From: Megamonas sp. UBA1796
Lineage (GTDB): Bacteria; Bacillota; Negativicutes; Selenomonadales; Selenomonadaceae
Length of the DNA stretch: 64,000 nt
Direction: 5' to 3'
NCBI GenBank assembly: GCA_002319795.1
Contig: DCFU01000046.1
Coordinates: forward strand, 94,037 to 158,036
Numbering within the stretch: the first letter of the stretch is position 1; each line of letters opens with the position of its first letter. Under the pieces are notes generated by a model, which worked only from the letters and a program-made list of their open reading frames with translations, was not told the origin of the DNA and made no database searches. A program made the translations under genes and the position numbers. Positions 54,573 through 63,821 of this stretch are shown in pieces.

Positions 54573-55010
54573 TTATTTATCAGAAAAGACATTGGCAAGA
54601 TCATCAATGCTCTTGGCTGACAACAAACGCTGAACTTTGCTGGAGTTTATCAAAGTAGCTGCTAACTGTTGCATAATGGCAATATGGCTGGTGGTATCCG
54701 GTGTTGCTAAGAAGAACCAGAGACGTGCAGGGTGGCTGGAATCTATAAGAGGAATTTCCTCTTCCGTCTGCAACAATGCAATAGCAGCCTGAATGGTACT
54801 GGGCATCGGCCTGGCATGAGCCAAAACAATCTGCGGACCAATATTCATATAAGGCCCCTTTTCCTGACATACTGTTATGACGGAATCAATATAGTCCTTA
54901 GATATGATTTTTTTATCAAGTAATGGTTGTGCCGATAAACTAATTGCGTCCTGCCAGAATATGTCCTTTCCAGCGATTCGCTGGATTCGTTCTTTAGTAA
55001 GTAATTCCAT
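54573..55010 (-). CDS. PTS IIA subunit (ascorbate/fructose type)
   Basis: The 145-residue domain has the phospho-accepting His65 in IVLAHARP, as in UlaC-like IIA proteins. It is first in the IIA-IIB-IIC operon and is divergent from the PRD activator with only 87 nt between them. Confidence 0.9.
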   Translation of the reverse strand: MELLTKERIQRIAGKDIFWQDAISLSAQPLLDKKIISKDYIDSVITVCQEKGPYMNIGPQIVLAHARPMPSTIQAAIALLQTEEEIPLIDSSHPARLWFFLATPDTTSHIAIMQQLAATLINSSKVQRLLSAKSIDDLANVFSDK

Positions 55011-55097
55011 GAGGATTATTCCCTTCTTTTCCTTTATTACTTAATTATAGTATCGCTTTACACAAATGCCGACAAGTGCAATAATGATAATGCGAAT

Positions 55098-57218
55098 ATG
55101 CAAAAAATGAACCCCCATAGACTGGAGGCAAAGAAATACTATATGATTATTTTTTCTCAATATAAGCATGGCAATGAATTGCTATATACTCTTTATCAGG
55201 AGGAAACGGCAATCTCTATAGAAAATTTAATGGATAAGCTGCATTTATCACGAAGAAGCATTATGTATATTTTGGAGAATGTCAATCAGGAATTATCTGA
55301 AAAACATTTTTTGCCAATAGAAAATATCAAGGGAATCGGTTATTTCCTTCCTAAAAAATCCAAGATGGATTTGCAGGTTTTTGATATGAATATAGTGCAG
55401 ACAGCCGTTCTGTTTTTGCCTAAACAATGGGTGCTGGATATCAAATCCATGACGCAGGAAGAGAGTCGTATCCTTTTTGATTACATTATAATTACACAAA
55501 AAACGACATCCATAAATGATCTTATGCAGATATTTCAGGCATCGCGAAATACAGTCCTGAATCGATTGCGTTCGTTGGACTTTTATAATCAGGAAAACGG
55601 CTTTCAGATCAAGGTAACTCCTAAAGGACGAGTCGCTACAGGAACAGAGTTTATACAACGGAAATGGATATTGGAAAATCTTGAAACAATACTGCTGGTG
55701 CTGAAAAAGAAATATAAGGTTTCCTATACGAAAAGTGTTTTCCAGGAACTTCAGGAATATGAACGGCAGTCAGGAAATTGTTTTACCGATGATGCCCAGT
55801 GTATTTTAAAGTACTTTCTGACTTGGTATGCCAATCGTCTCTTTAGAGGAAAGCTCCTGGAAACAACCGATGAGATAGCCGTACGCTCTGAAAAACGTGA
55901 TACGGGCTGGGAAAAAGATTTTTTGCGTAACAGAAAAATTTATTCTCTGATGGAATATCGATATTTATCGGAGATATTAAATATTTATGCATTTTCGAAG
56001 ATAAATAACAAAACACAAATTTATAATAAGATGCATAAAATAGCAGAAGATATGACAGATCAATTCTTCTTGATTTCTGGAATGATACCTGGTATGCATC
56101 ATCATATGATGGTGGATTCTCTAGCAGTCCATCTGGTATCTGTTTATCACCGGATTACTGCCGGTCTTAGATATCATAATCCTCTGTTAGAACAAATCAA
56201 GACATCTTATAAAAACTTATTCATTATTTCCAGAGCAGCAGCTCAGCCATTAATGGATTATCTAGGTAAACAGCCTTCTGATGATGAAATCGCCCTGCTC
56301 ACTACGTATTTCGGCAGTGATATTCGTACAGATCAGATGGAAGGCGATCATAAGCAGATTTTAGTGGTTTGTTCAAGTGGCATTGGGACGTCGCAATTTC
56401 TGCTGATGCAATTACGAGAAAAATATCCTCAACTTCTTTTTTCCGGACCATTTCGTGTATCTGAGTATCTTCGTTTGTCATGCCATGCCATTGGATTGAT
56501 CATTACAACTACTTTTTTAGAACAACGCCAAAAAGAACAGATTCCCATTTTGCAGATTTCCGCATTACCGACTAAGTATGAATGGAGTCTGCTAAATAAG
56601 AAGCTGCTGGCATTAGGGTTTGATGTTTCAGAATATAGACCAGAAAGTATTCAGCAACTTATGGATTTGATCGCTAATTATGCAAAAATCGAAGATTCGA
56701 ATGGATTAAGCAAAGGACTGCAGGAATATTTCCAAAAAAAGTGGCTGAAGCAAGGTAAAATGCAGACTATGCCTAAAGATGAGACAGATTCTCTGCTAAA
56801 ATATATTACTACCATTCCAGAAATAATTATGGATTGGAAAGAGGCCATCCACACTGCTTTTCAACCATTGCTGCACCATCATTTTGTGCGTGAGCAATAT
56901 GTAGAACAAATCATCCATCTGACGGAGAAGCATGGAGATTATATGCTCTTGGGAAATGGATTCCTGCTGGCGCATGCAAAACCCGAGGATGGTGTTTTAA
57001 GTCTCTCAGCAGCGATGGCTTTATGCAGAAAGCCTGTACAGCTAAATAGCGGCAAAAACCTGCGATGTATAATATGTTTAGCCCCGGTAGACCAAACAAG
57101 CCATTTGGATTTTCTGGCACTCCTCCTGCAGCATATTAATGATGATAACTGGTGCAATCGGCTGTATAAGATGGCTACGAAACATGAATTGGAGAGATTT
57201 CTACTTGACTCTTTTTAA
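55098..57218 (+). CDS. PRD-containing PTS-controlled transcription activator
   Basis: The 706-residue protein has two N-terminal helix-turn-helix regions (about 20-85 and 125-185), two PRD regions (about 195-410), a IIB-like domain with Cys425 in VVCSSGIGTS and a C-terminal IIA-like domain with His626 in LLAHAKPED. Phosphorylation of these sites by the PTS usually sets activity. It is divergent from the ascorbate-type PTS operon and should control it. No clear ribosome site precedes the ATG at 55098 (55107 is an alternative). Confidence 0.9.
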   Translation: MQKMNPHRLEAKKYYMIIFSQYKHGNELLYTLYQEETAISIENLMDKLHLSRRSIMYILENVNQELSEKHFLPIENIKGIGYFLPKKSKMDLQVFDMNIVQTAVLFLPKQWVLDIKSMTQEESRILFDYIIITQKTTSINDLMQIFQASRNTVLNRLRSLDFYNQENGFQIKVTPKGRVATGTEFIQRKWILENLETILLVLKKKYKVSYTKSVFQELQEYERQSGNCFTDDAQCILKYFLTWYANRLFRGKLLETTDEIAVRSEKRDTGWEKDFLRNRKIYSLMEYRYLSEILNIYAFSKINNKTQIYNKMHKIAEDMTDQFFLISGMIPGMHHHMMVDSLAVHLVSVYHRITAGLRYHNPLLEQIKTSYKNLFIISRAAAQPLMDYLGKQPSDDEIALLTTYFGSDIRTDQMEGDHKQILVVCSSGIGTSQFLLMQLREKYPQLLFSGPFRVSEYLRLSCHAIGLIITTTFLEQRQKEQIPILQISALPTKYEWSLLNKKLLALGFDVSEYRPESIQQLMDLIANYAKIEDSNGLSKGLQEYFQKKWLKQGKMQTMPKDETDSLLKYITTIPEIIMDWKEAIHTAFQPLLHHHFVREQYVEQIIHLTEKHGDYMLLGNGFLLAHAKPEDGVLSLSAAMALCRKPVQLNSGKNLRCIICLAPVDQTSHLDFLALLLQHINDDNWCNRLYKMATKHELERFLLDSF

Positions 57219-57289
57219 AAAGCGCCTGAGGAATCTAATAAGATGCTAAAATACAGCTATAAAAAATAAATGAATCAAATGTTGAATCT

Positions 57290-57356
57290 CATACCTAATC
57301 GAATAGACAAACGCCTCACGAAGCTGTACGTGCCGTTTTTCTGTATACGGCTCTTC
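57290..57356 (-). pseudogene. Possible group II intron 3' fragment
   Basis: On the minus strand GAGCCGTATAC, then CGGCACGTAC and a GTGAGG run resemble the conserved hairpin near the 3' end of bacterial group II introns, followed by TATTCGATTAGG. No reverse transcriptase is present. Tentative. Confidence 0.3.
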
Positions 57357-57572
57357 ATAAAACAACACACACTTAATAAACTCACATATATCTTCGATTA
57401 TGCCCAAGGATAAGTTTATCTGCTGAGAAAACTAAGTTTTGAAGATTGCAACCCATCCTGTGTAAACTCCATGGATTAATGCTGGAATTTCAAAAATTAC
57501 GAAAAATATATGCCAACATAATGGCGCTTGTTACCTCATTCTATCAATCGGTAGCCGGGTCATTTTTTACTG

Positions 57573-57807
57573 TCATTCCAAATCAGCCAGTTCGACAAAG
57601 TCACCGAAATAAATGCAACGCTGGGGGATAATTTTATTCCAGTCACGATTGCGATTGTTCCATTTCTTAGTAATCCTCTATCGTCGTCAGATAGAGTAAC
57701 TTAAGCAACGAATCATCCGTATTTAAAACCGTTCGGCTCTTAGAGGCTTTCCGCAGCTCGCGATTAAAATTTTCAATCAGGTTCATCGTATAAATCATCT
57801 TTCTGGT
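57573..57807 (-). pseudogene. IS256-family transposase remnant (C-terminal end)
   Basis: The minus strand reads RKMIYTMNLIENFNRELRKA, then TDDSLLKLLYL, and after a frameshift TKKWNNRNRDWNKII and IYFGDF. This is the C-terminal signature of IS256 transposases (NAIENFNRQLRK...TDDSLxKLLYL...WxxxxxDW). The frameshift and missing N-terminus show it is inactive. Confidence 0.75.
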
Positions 57808-58068
57808 ATACTATGTAATAAATAATACAATTTTGTATTGACCCACTGTGTAGAAAACTTATAGTCTATCCCTATAGAATTTCACCTCATCTCATTTTAT
57901 AATTTTTGATTATGGAACTTTTCATCCTACATTTCCAAGTATATACCACCTCATAGCCTAAAAAACCTATTTCCACTGAAACATCAACCTCTTAAAATAA
58001 TCCTTGATCCCCAGCCCGAAAAATGGTAAACTATACACAGGACTTTTATTGCGAAGAGGCTTATAGCG

Positions 58069-58509
58069 ATGAAATACGACTTCCATACAACAAAGGAACG
58101 GTCCCGTATTATGGGCCGAATCAAGGGCAAAGATACAAAAATCGAGCTAAAGCTGCGCAAAGCACTTTGGCATATCGGCATCCGCTATCGCAAGAACTAT
58201 CGAAGGATTCCCGGTAGCCCAGACATCGCACTGACAAAATACCGGATAGCCCTCTTCTGTGACAGCGATTTTTGGCATGGCCACGATTGGCCGCATCGCA
58301 AGGAACGAATTCATTCCAATCTAGACTACTGGATACCGAAGATTGAACGTAACATAGAACGTGACAGAGAAATCGATGACCAGCTCGTCGAACTAGGCTG
58401 GCTGCCGCTCCATTTCTGGGAGCACCGCATCAACCGCGACCTGAGCGGTTGCATCGACGAAGTGCTTTCCTATCTTCCCGGAGGATTCCGGGCGAATAAC
58501 CAACAATAG
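58069..58509 (+). CDS. vsr: Very short patch repair endonuclease
   Basis: The 146-residue protein has the Vsr pattern: MGRIKGKDTKIELKLRKALW, the catalytic Asp52 in GSPDIAL, His70 in FWHGHDW, and KIERNIERD. It nicks next to T in T:G mismatches that arise when 5-methylcytosine is deaminated. It ends eight bases before the C5-methyltransferase gene, which supplies the methylcytosine it protects against. Confidence 0.95.
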   Translation: MKYDFHTTKERSRIMGRIKGKDTKIELKLRKALWHIGIRYRKNYRRIPGSPDIALTKYRIALFCDSDFWHGHDWPHRKERIHSNLDYWIPKIERNIERDREIDDQLVELGWLPLHFWEHRINRDLSGCIDEVLSYLPGGFRANNQQ

Positions 58510-58517
58510 ACAAGGGT

Positions 58518-59729
58518 GTGGATGATTTGAAGAAAACCGTATGTGAGCTTTTTGCCGGGGTAGGCGGATTCCGGGTAGGCCTGGAACGCGCCTCTGCTGA
58601 CTGGAAGACCGTTTGGGCCAACCAATGGGAACCCAGCAAGAAACGGCAGGATGCTTTCGATTGCTATTGTATGCACTTCGGAAAATCACCGAACCATGTC
58701 AATGAAGATATCCGCACCATCGATAAAACCACCATTCCCGACCACAATCTCCTTGTTGGCGGCTTCCCCTGCCAAGACTATTCCGTTGCTCATACAGGAG
58801 CAACTGGCATTGAGGGCAAAAAGGGTGTCCTCTGGTGGCAAATCCATGATGTACTAGAAGTAAAACAACCTTCCTTCGTACTGCTCGAAAATGTTGATCG
58901 TCTCCTGAAGTCGCCAGCCAACCAACGCGGCCGGGATTTTGCTGTGATGCTTGCCTGTTTTGATCAGCTTGGATATAGCGTAGAATGGCGTGTCATCAAC
59001 GCAGCCGAATATGGCTTTGCCCAACGTCGCCGCCGCGTATTCATCTTTGCTTACCAAAATATCAGCACATACGGCCAACGAATGAACGAACTCTCAGCTC
59101 CAGCTGTCATCAACTCCGACGGCTTCTTTGCAATGACCTTCCCAATTGAACATATTGACGAAATAGATAAGACTACCTTCGATTCTTCAGACCTTGTTGA
59201 ACTATCCAAACACTACCAGCATACTTTCAACAATGCAGGCTACATGAATCATGGTATAATTGCTACCGCTGCCGCGATTCCGATATACGAGGAACCCATA
59301 AAGCTTGAATCCATCTTACAGAAGGATGTGCCTGAACACTATTATCTCGGTGAAGATATCGATAAATGGAAATACCTGAAAGGCGCAAAAAAAATTGAAC
59401 GTACCGCTAAGAACGGTCATAAATACATTTTTTCCGAAGGCCCAATAGCCTTCCCCGATTCGATTGATCGCCCTGCACGTACCATGTTGACCAGTGAATC
59501 CACCACTAACCGCAGCACTCATGTGATTGAAGATCCTCAAACGCACAAACTTCGCTTATTGACTCCTATGGAGGCCGAACGTATCCAAGGATTCGCGGAT
59601 GACTGGACAAATACTGAGATGAGCGAACGCTTCCGTTATTTTTGCATGGGAAATGCACTTGTCGTTGGTGCTGTCGAACGCATGGGGAAAACGCTCAATC
59701 ATATTTTTGAAAAAGAAGAAAATAGCTAG
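58518..59729 (+). CDS. DNA (cytosine-5-)-methyltransferase
   Basis: The 403-residue protein has motif I LFAGVGGFRVGL (11-22), the catalytic Cys85 in GGFPCQDYS, ENV at 124-126, QRRRRVF and a C-terminal GNALVV. It starts with GTG at 58518. It should methylate cytosine in the site cut by the neighbouring nuclease. The target region (about 190-300) is short. Because the partner resembles Sau3AI, GATC is a plausible target, but this is inference. Confidence 0.93.
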   Translation: MDDLKKTVCELFAGVGGFRVGLERASADWKTVWANQWEPSKKRQDAFDCYCMHFGKSPNHVNEDIRTIDKTTIPDHNLLVGGFPCQDYSVAHTGATGIEGKKGVLWWQIHDVLEVKQPSFVLLENVDRLLKSPANQRGRDFAVMLACFDQLGYSVEWRVINAAEYGFAQRRRRVFIFAYQNISTYGQRMNELSAPAVINSDGFFAMTFPIEHIDEIDKTTFDSSDLVELSKHYQHTFNNAGYMNHGIIATAAAIPIYEEPIKLESILQKDVPEHYYLGEDIDKWKYLKGAKKIERTAKNGHKYIFSEGPIAFPDSIDRPARTMLTSESTTNRSTHVIEDPQTHKLRLLTPMEAERIQGFADDWTNTEMSERFRYFCMGNALVVGAVERMGKTLNHIFEKEENS

Positions 59730-59745
59730 TAAACCTACGAAAAAG

Positions 59746-59778
59746 CTCCTACAACATCTAACGTTGCAGGAGTTTTTT
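59746..59778. terminator. Bidirectional terminator between the methyltransferase and nuclease genes
   Basis: CTCCTACAAC and GTTGCAGGAG form a 10-bp stem with one mismatch, flanked by A on the left and TTTTTT on the right. The genes converge here. Confidence 0.82.
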
Positions 59779-59783
59779 ATATA

Positions 59784-60941
59784 TTATTCTTCTCGTTTTG
59801 CGATTTCATTGAATGCGAGGTTTCCATTCAAGTAACAATATTGGATAAGTTTCACATCGTTCCATAACGCAGGCTCCACAGGGCGCACTCCTTTCATATA
59901 ATTACGCACACAACCTTGATTTCTCCCGTCAATGACTTCCTCTGGAAAATCGAAGGCCACTACATAAGCTTCAATCATCGAATAATCCCCAAAAGTATAT
60001 TTTTGGTTTACCCAATCAACATATTTCATAATCTGCCTTATTACATCTTCATCAGCAGCGTCCTTCTTCAGCTCTATAATAATATATTTTGATTTTGCAC
60101 AATAGCCAGGAACATATCGATAACCAAAAATATCCATCTTGTCCACCCAACGGATAAACTTCAACGGCGATGCAGGAACCTGATGCGACACATAGTCCCA
60201 GTGACCAAACAGTGTATCATCCGAATGCGTCAAGGTATCACAAAGCGCTGCTTCTAAGGCCATCTCGTGTTTCAAATGCCCTGGTTTCTTATGATTAATG
60301 CACAAATCCAAAAGTCCTATATGCCCAAAGGAATACGGAATGAGCTTCATATCATTTAGCCTACTATGGAAAGATTCTTCAAATGGGAATGTGCCTCGTC
60401 CATCTATTATATTCTGTTCATTTTTCTGTAAAATCATATCTCTTAAAACTGTATCCTCTTCATCATCGACTTTCATAAAAGAAAGCTGCTGCATATACGG
60501 CCACAGTTTCACACTCTCTGGATGACGCTGCAAAGCCTCATCAATATCCACACCCTGTCGAAAAAAGTATGGTGCTGGGCGAAATATGCAAAAACATTTA
60601 TTATCCTTTGTACCATCTGGATAAACAGGCTTCAATTCTTCAAACCCCATCTCATCCAACACACACGGATCATCAGCGCGATGATAGTTCAAGTATTTAC
60701 AATCCCCTTGGATTTCCTGTAAGACACCAATCCCGTACAATATCCTATCTGAAAAGAAATAAACATGGTCACCTGCCTGCATATTGAAATAATCAGCAAA
60801 TGTACCTTCATAAGCTTGGTTCCAACTTTTATTATCAGATTTCATAATTGTACTATAGGCTCCATACCTTATACAAGCCAGCAACGCTTCTGGAATATTC
60901 CCCTGCTCATCCTTCGCTATAGTTATTATAAACCCTGCCAT
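59784..60941 (-). CDS. PD-(D/E)XK nuclease with N-terminal PUA/EVE-like region
   Basis: The 385-residue protein has a C-terminal RecB/NucS-like nuclease core: Glu230, Asp270 in DKMDIFGY, Glu290-x-Lys292 in IIELKKD and a following Gln303-x3-Tyr307. The N-terminal 100 residues contain GDHVYFFSDRILYGIGVL, which resembles PUA/EVE folds that read modified bases. The first Met of the longest frame is TTG; the ATG at 60941 follows GAGGGC. It lies nine bases after the Sau3AI-like gene, so it belongs to the restriction island. Function is inferred. Confidence 0.65.
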   Translation of the reverse strand: MAGFIITIAKDEQGNIPEALLACIRYGAYSTIMKSDNKSWNQAYEGTFADYFNMQAGDHVYFFSDRILYGIGVLQEIQGDCKYLNYHRADDPCVLDEMGFEELKPVYPDGTKDNKCFCIFRPAPYFFRQGVDIDEALQRHPESVKLWPYMQQLSFMKVDDEEDTVLRDMILQKNEQNIIDGRGTFPFEESFHSRLNDMKLIPYSFGHIGLLDLCINHKKPGHLKHEMALEAALCDTLTHSDDTLFGHWDYVSHQVPASPLKFIRWVDKMDIFGYRYVPGYCAKSKYIIIELKKDAADEDVIRQIMKYVDWVNQKYTFGDYSMIEAYVVAFDFPEEVIDGRNQGCVRNYMKGVRPVEPALWNDVKLIQYCYLNGNLAFNEIAKREE

Positions 60942-60950
60942 CAACAGCCC

Positions 60951-62468
60951 TCATTTCAATAAGAATCTCCTATTTAATTGCGATAAAATATAACTATTGT
61001 TCAGCCAAAAGCTCTGTTTCGTATAACGCGTATCGTCCACCCAGCCATACACACCTCCCTGCGTCACCTGTAGGCATGTCCCTTCCGGCAAAGGATATGT
61101 ATCCTCCCTATTACGACCATGTGGGCGTACATGAGCGACCCGATTCTGGCTCTGTTTTGGAAAATTATTTGTTACAGTTCCTTTCGCATCTATATGAATT
61201 GCCATACGACCCTCACGTACGATATCACGCGTAGATTCCCAGACAGTCCGAACATCGCCCTCTAAATCCGCATAGGGAATGTTCCAGAATTGGCTACCGC
61301 ATAAATGCAACATCCCCGAGAAATCCTTGCGATATACAACAAAAAAGAACCGCGTCTCCCGCAGGTAATCCCCAAATATGCTATTTTCCCACTCTTCCGC
61401 GGATAAGTCTACGAAATTAAAGCACGGAAATGACATGTTTTCCTTAATTTTACCATTTTCATCAATCCGGATGGTCTTGACAACAATTCCTGCCTTCTCA
61501 AACTCCTCAGCATGATTTCCCTTGATACCCAGCATGCGAAAAGCCAGCATCGCCTCCAGATTCTTTGCCTTTCGTTGTTTCTCAGAAATAGCAAAAAGCT
61601 TACAAAGTTCCAGAAGGCTGAGTTGTTGATATCTATCTATTTTGCACATTACGTAATCTTCAAAATCCGTCAATCCATCACTTGCCCTCAAAATCGGCTC
61701 ATACGTGACCTTTCCAGGACGTATATATTGGTTCAAGATATATGTCATATACGAATTTTTAAAAGAAAATGCTCGAGGCTTTGCAAGCGTCACACTGAAA
61801 GGCTGCTCTCTTCTATCCGACCCTTTCGCACCTTTCGTACAAGCTCCAAGATACATCGTATCTCCCTCAGAAAGCTCATGCGCTCGACCATCCTTAATTT
61901 TATCAACAATTTTTTTATAATCTCCCTTGATAATCTCAAGATCATCTGCAGGAGGCGTGAACAGCTGCACATAGTCCACTGTTGCATCGATATCATTCAC
62001 ACCATTCTCATGCAAATACCAGACCAACAGCATCAATTTTATCTTCATCCACAAATGGCTAATCTCGAATGTTGTCTCCTTCGCAACATCAAAATAATTA
62101 ATCATCGTCAAGACAAGACGTTCCTTAGCTGAGAATCCCTTCTTCACTCTTTTGTAAGGCGTAACCTTCAGCTCAACACCAGCCTCGGTAAAATCTGCCT
62201 CTGCATGACTATTTGCCTTGTATCCGAAGTAACATTCCTCAACCAGATTTCCCATGCCACCCTTGAATTCTGGCCTTGCATGAGTTTCTGCATAATCATA
62301 GCCGCTTTCTCGTACAGCATTTACAAACCGCAGTATCTCACCATCTTTAGCAGTTTCGTAAAGCTCACGAAATGTATGCCCAATCATTTTTTTACCATAA
62401 TCCTCTATGTTTTTAGGATTTGAATCATCGTATTTGTCTTTTTCATCACATTCAGTATACCGCACCAT
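60951..62468 (-). CDS. Sau3AI/MutH-family type II restriction endonuclease
   Basis: The 505-residue protein has a MutH-like catalytic core: Glu78, Asp92, then Glu99-Leu-Lys101 (GVELKVTP). The spacing D-x6-E-x-K equals that of MutH. The length, about twice MutH, fits the tandem architecture of Sau3AI, which cuts GATC, and the second half would be the DNA-binding copy. The start at 62468 follows AAGGTGG. It converges with vsr and the methyltransferase gene and completes a restriction-modification system. Confidence 0.85.
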   Translation of the reverse strand: MVRYTECDEKDKYDDSNPKNIEDYGKKMIGHTFRELYETAKDGEILRFVNAVRESGYDYAETHARPEFKGGMGNLVEECYFGYKANSHAEADFTEAGVELKVTPYKRVKKGFSAKERLVLTMINYFDVAKETTFEISHLWMKIKLMLLVWYLHENGVNDIDATVDYVQLFTPPADDLEIIKGDYKKIVDKIKDGRAHELSEGDTMYLGACTKGAKGSDRREQPFSVTLAKPRAFSFKNSYMTYILNQYIRPGKVTYEPILRASDGLTDFEDYVMCKIDRYQQLSLLELCKLFAISEKQRKAKNLEAMLAFRMLGIKGNHAEEFEKAGIVVKTIRIDENGKIKENMSFPCFNFVDLSAEEWENSIFGDYLRETRFFFVVYRKDFSGMLHLCGSQFWNIPYADLEGDVRTVWESTRDIVREGRMAIHIDAKGTVTNNFPKQSQNRVAHVRPHGRNREDTYPLPEGTCLQVTQGGVYGWVDDTRYTKQSFWLNNSYILSQLNRRFLLK

Positions 62469-62651
62469 CTTCAGTCCACCTTCTATCCACAAGCAAATAC
62501 AACATTTAACACTCCTAATACTTCCTTAAGATCCCAATATTTTCCTGCTTAAACACAAAAAGATGTTATTGAGCTTGTTCAATTAACTTCTGCATCATTC
62601 CTGTACAACCCGATACTCGAATTCATAACTGTATTTTGCCATAAAAAACTA
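62469..62651. other. Gene-free leader of the restriction genes
   Basis: About 180 A+T-rich bases upstream of the Sau3AI-like gene, with the likely promoter for that operon. No other feature is recognised. Confidence 0.4.
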
Positions 62652-62693
62652 CCCCCCAAAAAAGCTAGATTTATTGGTCTAACTTGGGGAGGC
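62652..62693 (-). terminator. Hairpin downstream of the HxlR gene
   Basis: CCCCAA (62654-62659) pairs with TTGGGG (62684-62689), and AGCTAGA pairs with TCTAACT inside it with one mismatch. On the minus strand TAGTTTTTTA follows. It could be the HxlR terminator. The TTGGGGAGGCAGTGCA end also looks like the tip of an IS3-type element, so it may be an insertion scar. Confidence 0.55.
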
Positions 62694-62771
62694 AGTGCAC
62701 GAATCGCCTAATCTATATGGCCTTTTTAACGTTGCAGTAGCGCTCCGTTTTGTATGATAGCTCACGAACAC

Positions 62772-63098
62772 TTATTCCTTTCGTATAGACAGATGTTCTT
62801 CACCCCACTGTCGAATCAATAACAGGATTGCTTTTAAGCTTTCTCCATGCTGGGTCAAGTGGTACTCCACCCTGGGCGGAACTTCAGGGTAAACCTTGCG
62901 AACAACAATGCTATTGTTGGTGAATTTTTTCAGCTGCTGATTTAGCATTTTTTCGGTAATACCCGGAATGAGCCGCTTCAATTCTCCGAATCGCAGCGGA
63001 CCATTCTGCAGGCTCCACAAAATCCACATACTCCATTTATCGCCAAGCAGGCTCATAGTAAAATCGATTGGGCAAGTATATTTGTTGTTATTCTCCAT
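62772..63098 (-). CDS. HxlR-family transcriptional regulator
   Basis: The 108-residue winged helix protein has Cys9 in TCPIDFTMSLLGDKW, LRFGELKRLIPGITEKML and PRVEYHLTQHG, the HxlR pattern with the N-terminal Cys that senses redox or electrophile stress in several relatives. The ATG at 63098 follows GGGAG. It is divergent from the flavin reductase-like gene and probably controls it. Confidence 0.88.
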   Translation of the reverse strand: MENNNKYTCPIDFTMSLLGDKWSMWILWSLQNGPLRFGELKRLIPGITEKMLNQQLKKFTNNSIVVRKVYPEVPPRVEYHLTQHGESLKAILLLIRQWGEEHLSIRKE

Positions 63099-63218
63099 GG
63101 CAGTCACTCCCATATTACTTACTTTCAAGTCCGTAGCGCACGCAAAAGTCGGTACTTGTTTTTGGTTCCGATCTGCTATATCATTCCCTTCAGTAAATAT
63201 AAATGGAGGGTTCTTAAA

Positions 63219-63821
63219 ATGAAAAAAACCACCTTAGGAAACAAAAACTATTTTGCACCAAATCCTGTCGTATTAGTTGGTGTTAACATACAAGGAAAAC
63301 CAAATTACCTCAACGTTACTTATACGGGGATTGCAAACCGCACTCCGGCTATGATATTCATAGCCTTGAACAAATTACATTATAGCACTTCCGGCGTAAG
63401 AGAAGATAAAGCGTTCAGCATTAACATACCTTCAGCCGAAATGTTGACTGAAACAGATTATTGCGGATGCGTATCCGGTAAAGACGTTGACAAAGCGAAT
63501 TTATTCCATACTTTTTACGGCCTAGCGAGGAATATTCCGATGATAGAGGAATGTCCCCTCAATATAGAATGCGAAGTGGTGCAGGAGCTTGACTTAGAAG
63601 GAAGCAACGTGCTGTTTATAGGCAAGGTCCTGGAATCGTATACCGAAGAGAAATATTTGGCCGATGGTCTGCCAGATATCAAAAAAATAAATCCCATCCT
63701 GTTCTCCATAAATGATACGAACTATTACAGTATCGGAAACAATATTGGAAAGGCTTGGGACTTTGGAAAAAACTGTGCCAGAATTGACAATCGCAAACGC
63801 TCTGTAGTAAGTGTTCCATGA
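63219..63821 (+). CDS. Flavin reductase-like (flavoredoxin) protein
   Basis: The 200-residue protein has the split-barrel flavin reductase pattern: APNPVVLVGVN at the start, LNVTYTGIANRTPAMIFIAL, and AFSINIPS. It would bind FMN and move electrons, perhaps for detoxification. The ATG at 63219 follows GGAGGG. Gene order with an HxlR regulator is common for stress-responsive flavoenzymes. Confidence 0.85.
   Translation: MKKTTLGNKNYFAPNPVVLVGVNIQGKPNYLNVTYTGIANRTPAMIFIALNKLHYSTSGVREDKAFSINIPSAEMLTETDYCGCVSGKDVDKANLFHTFYGLARNIPMIEECPLNIECEVVQELDLEGSNVLFIGKVLESYTEEKYLADGLPDIKKINPILFSINDTNYYSIGNNIGKAWDFGKNCARIDNRKRSVVSVP

Larger units (their letters stand above)
57219..58068. other. Gene-free region with mobile-element debris
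   Basis: About 850 bases between the PRD gene and vsr. It holds an IS256 transposase remnant (57573-57807) and a possible group II intron fragment (57290-57356), both on the minus strand. The last 200 bases before vsr show no recognisable feature; vsr itself probably begins from a promoter there. Confidence 0.5.

Noticed and set aside
59250..59265. GGTATAATTG inside the methyltransferase gene looked like an extended -10 box
   Set aside because: It lies inside a coding sequence with no sign of a separate transcript; likely chance.
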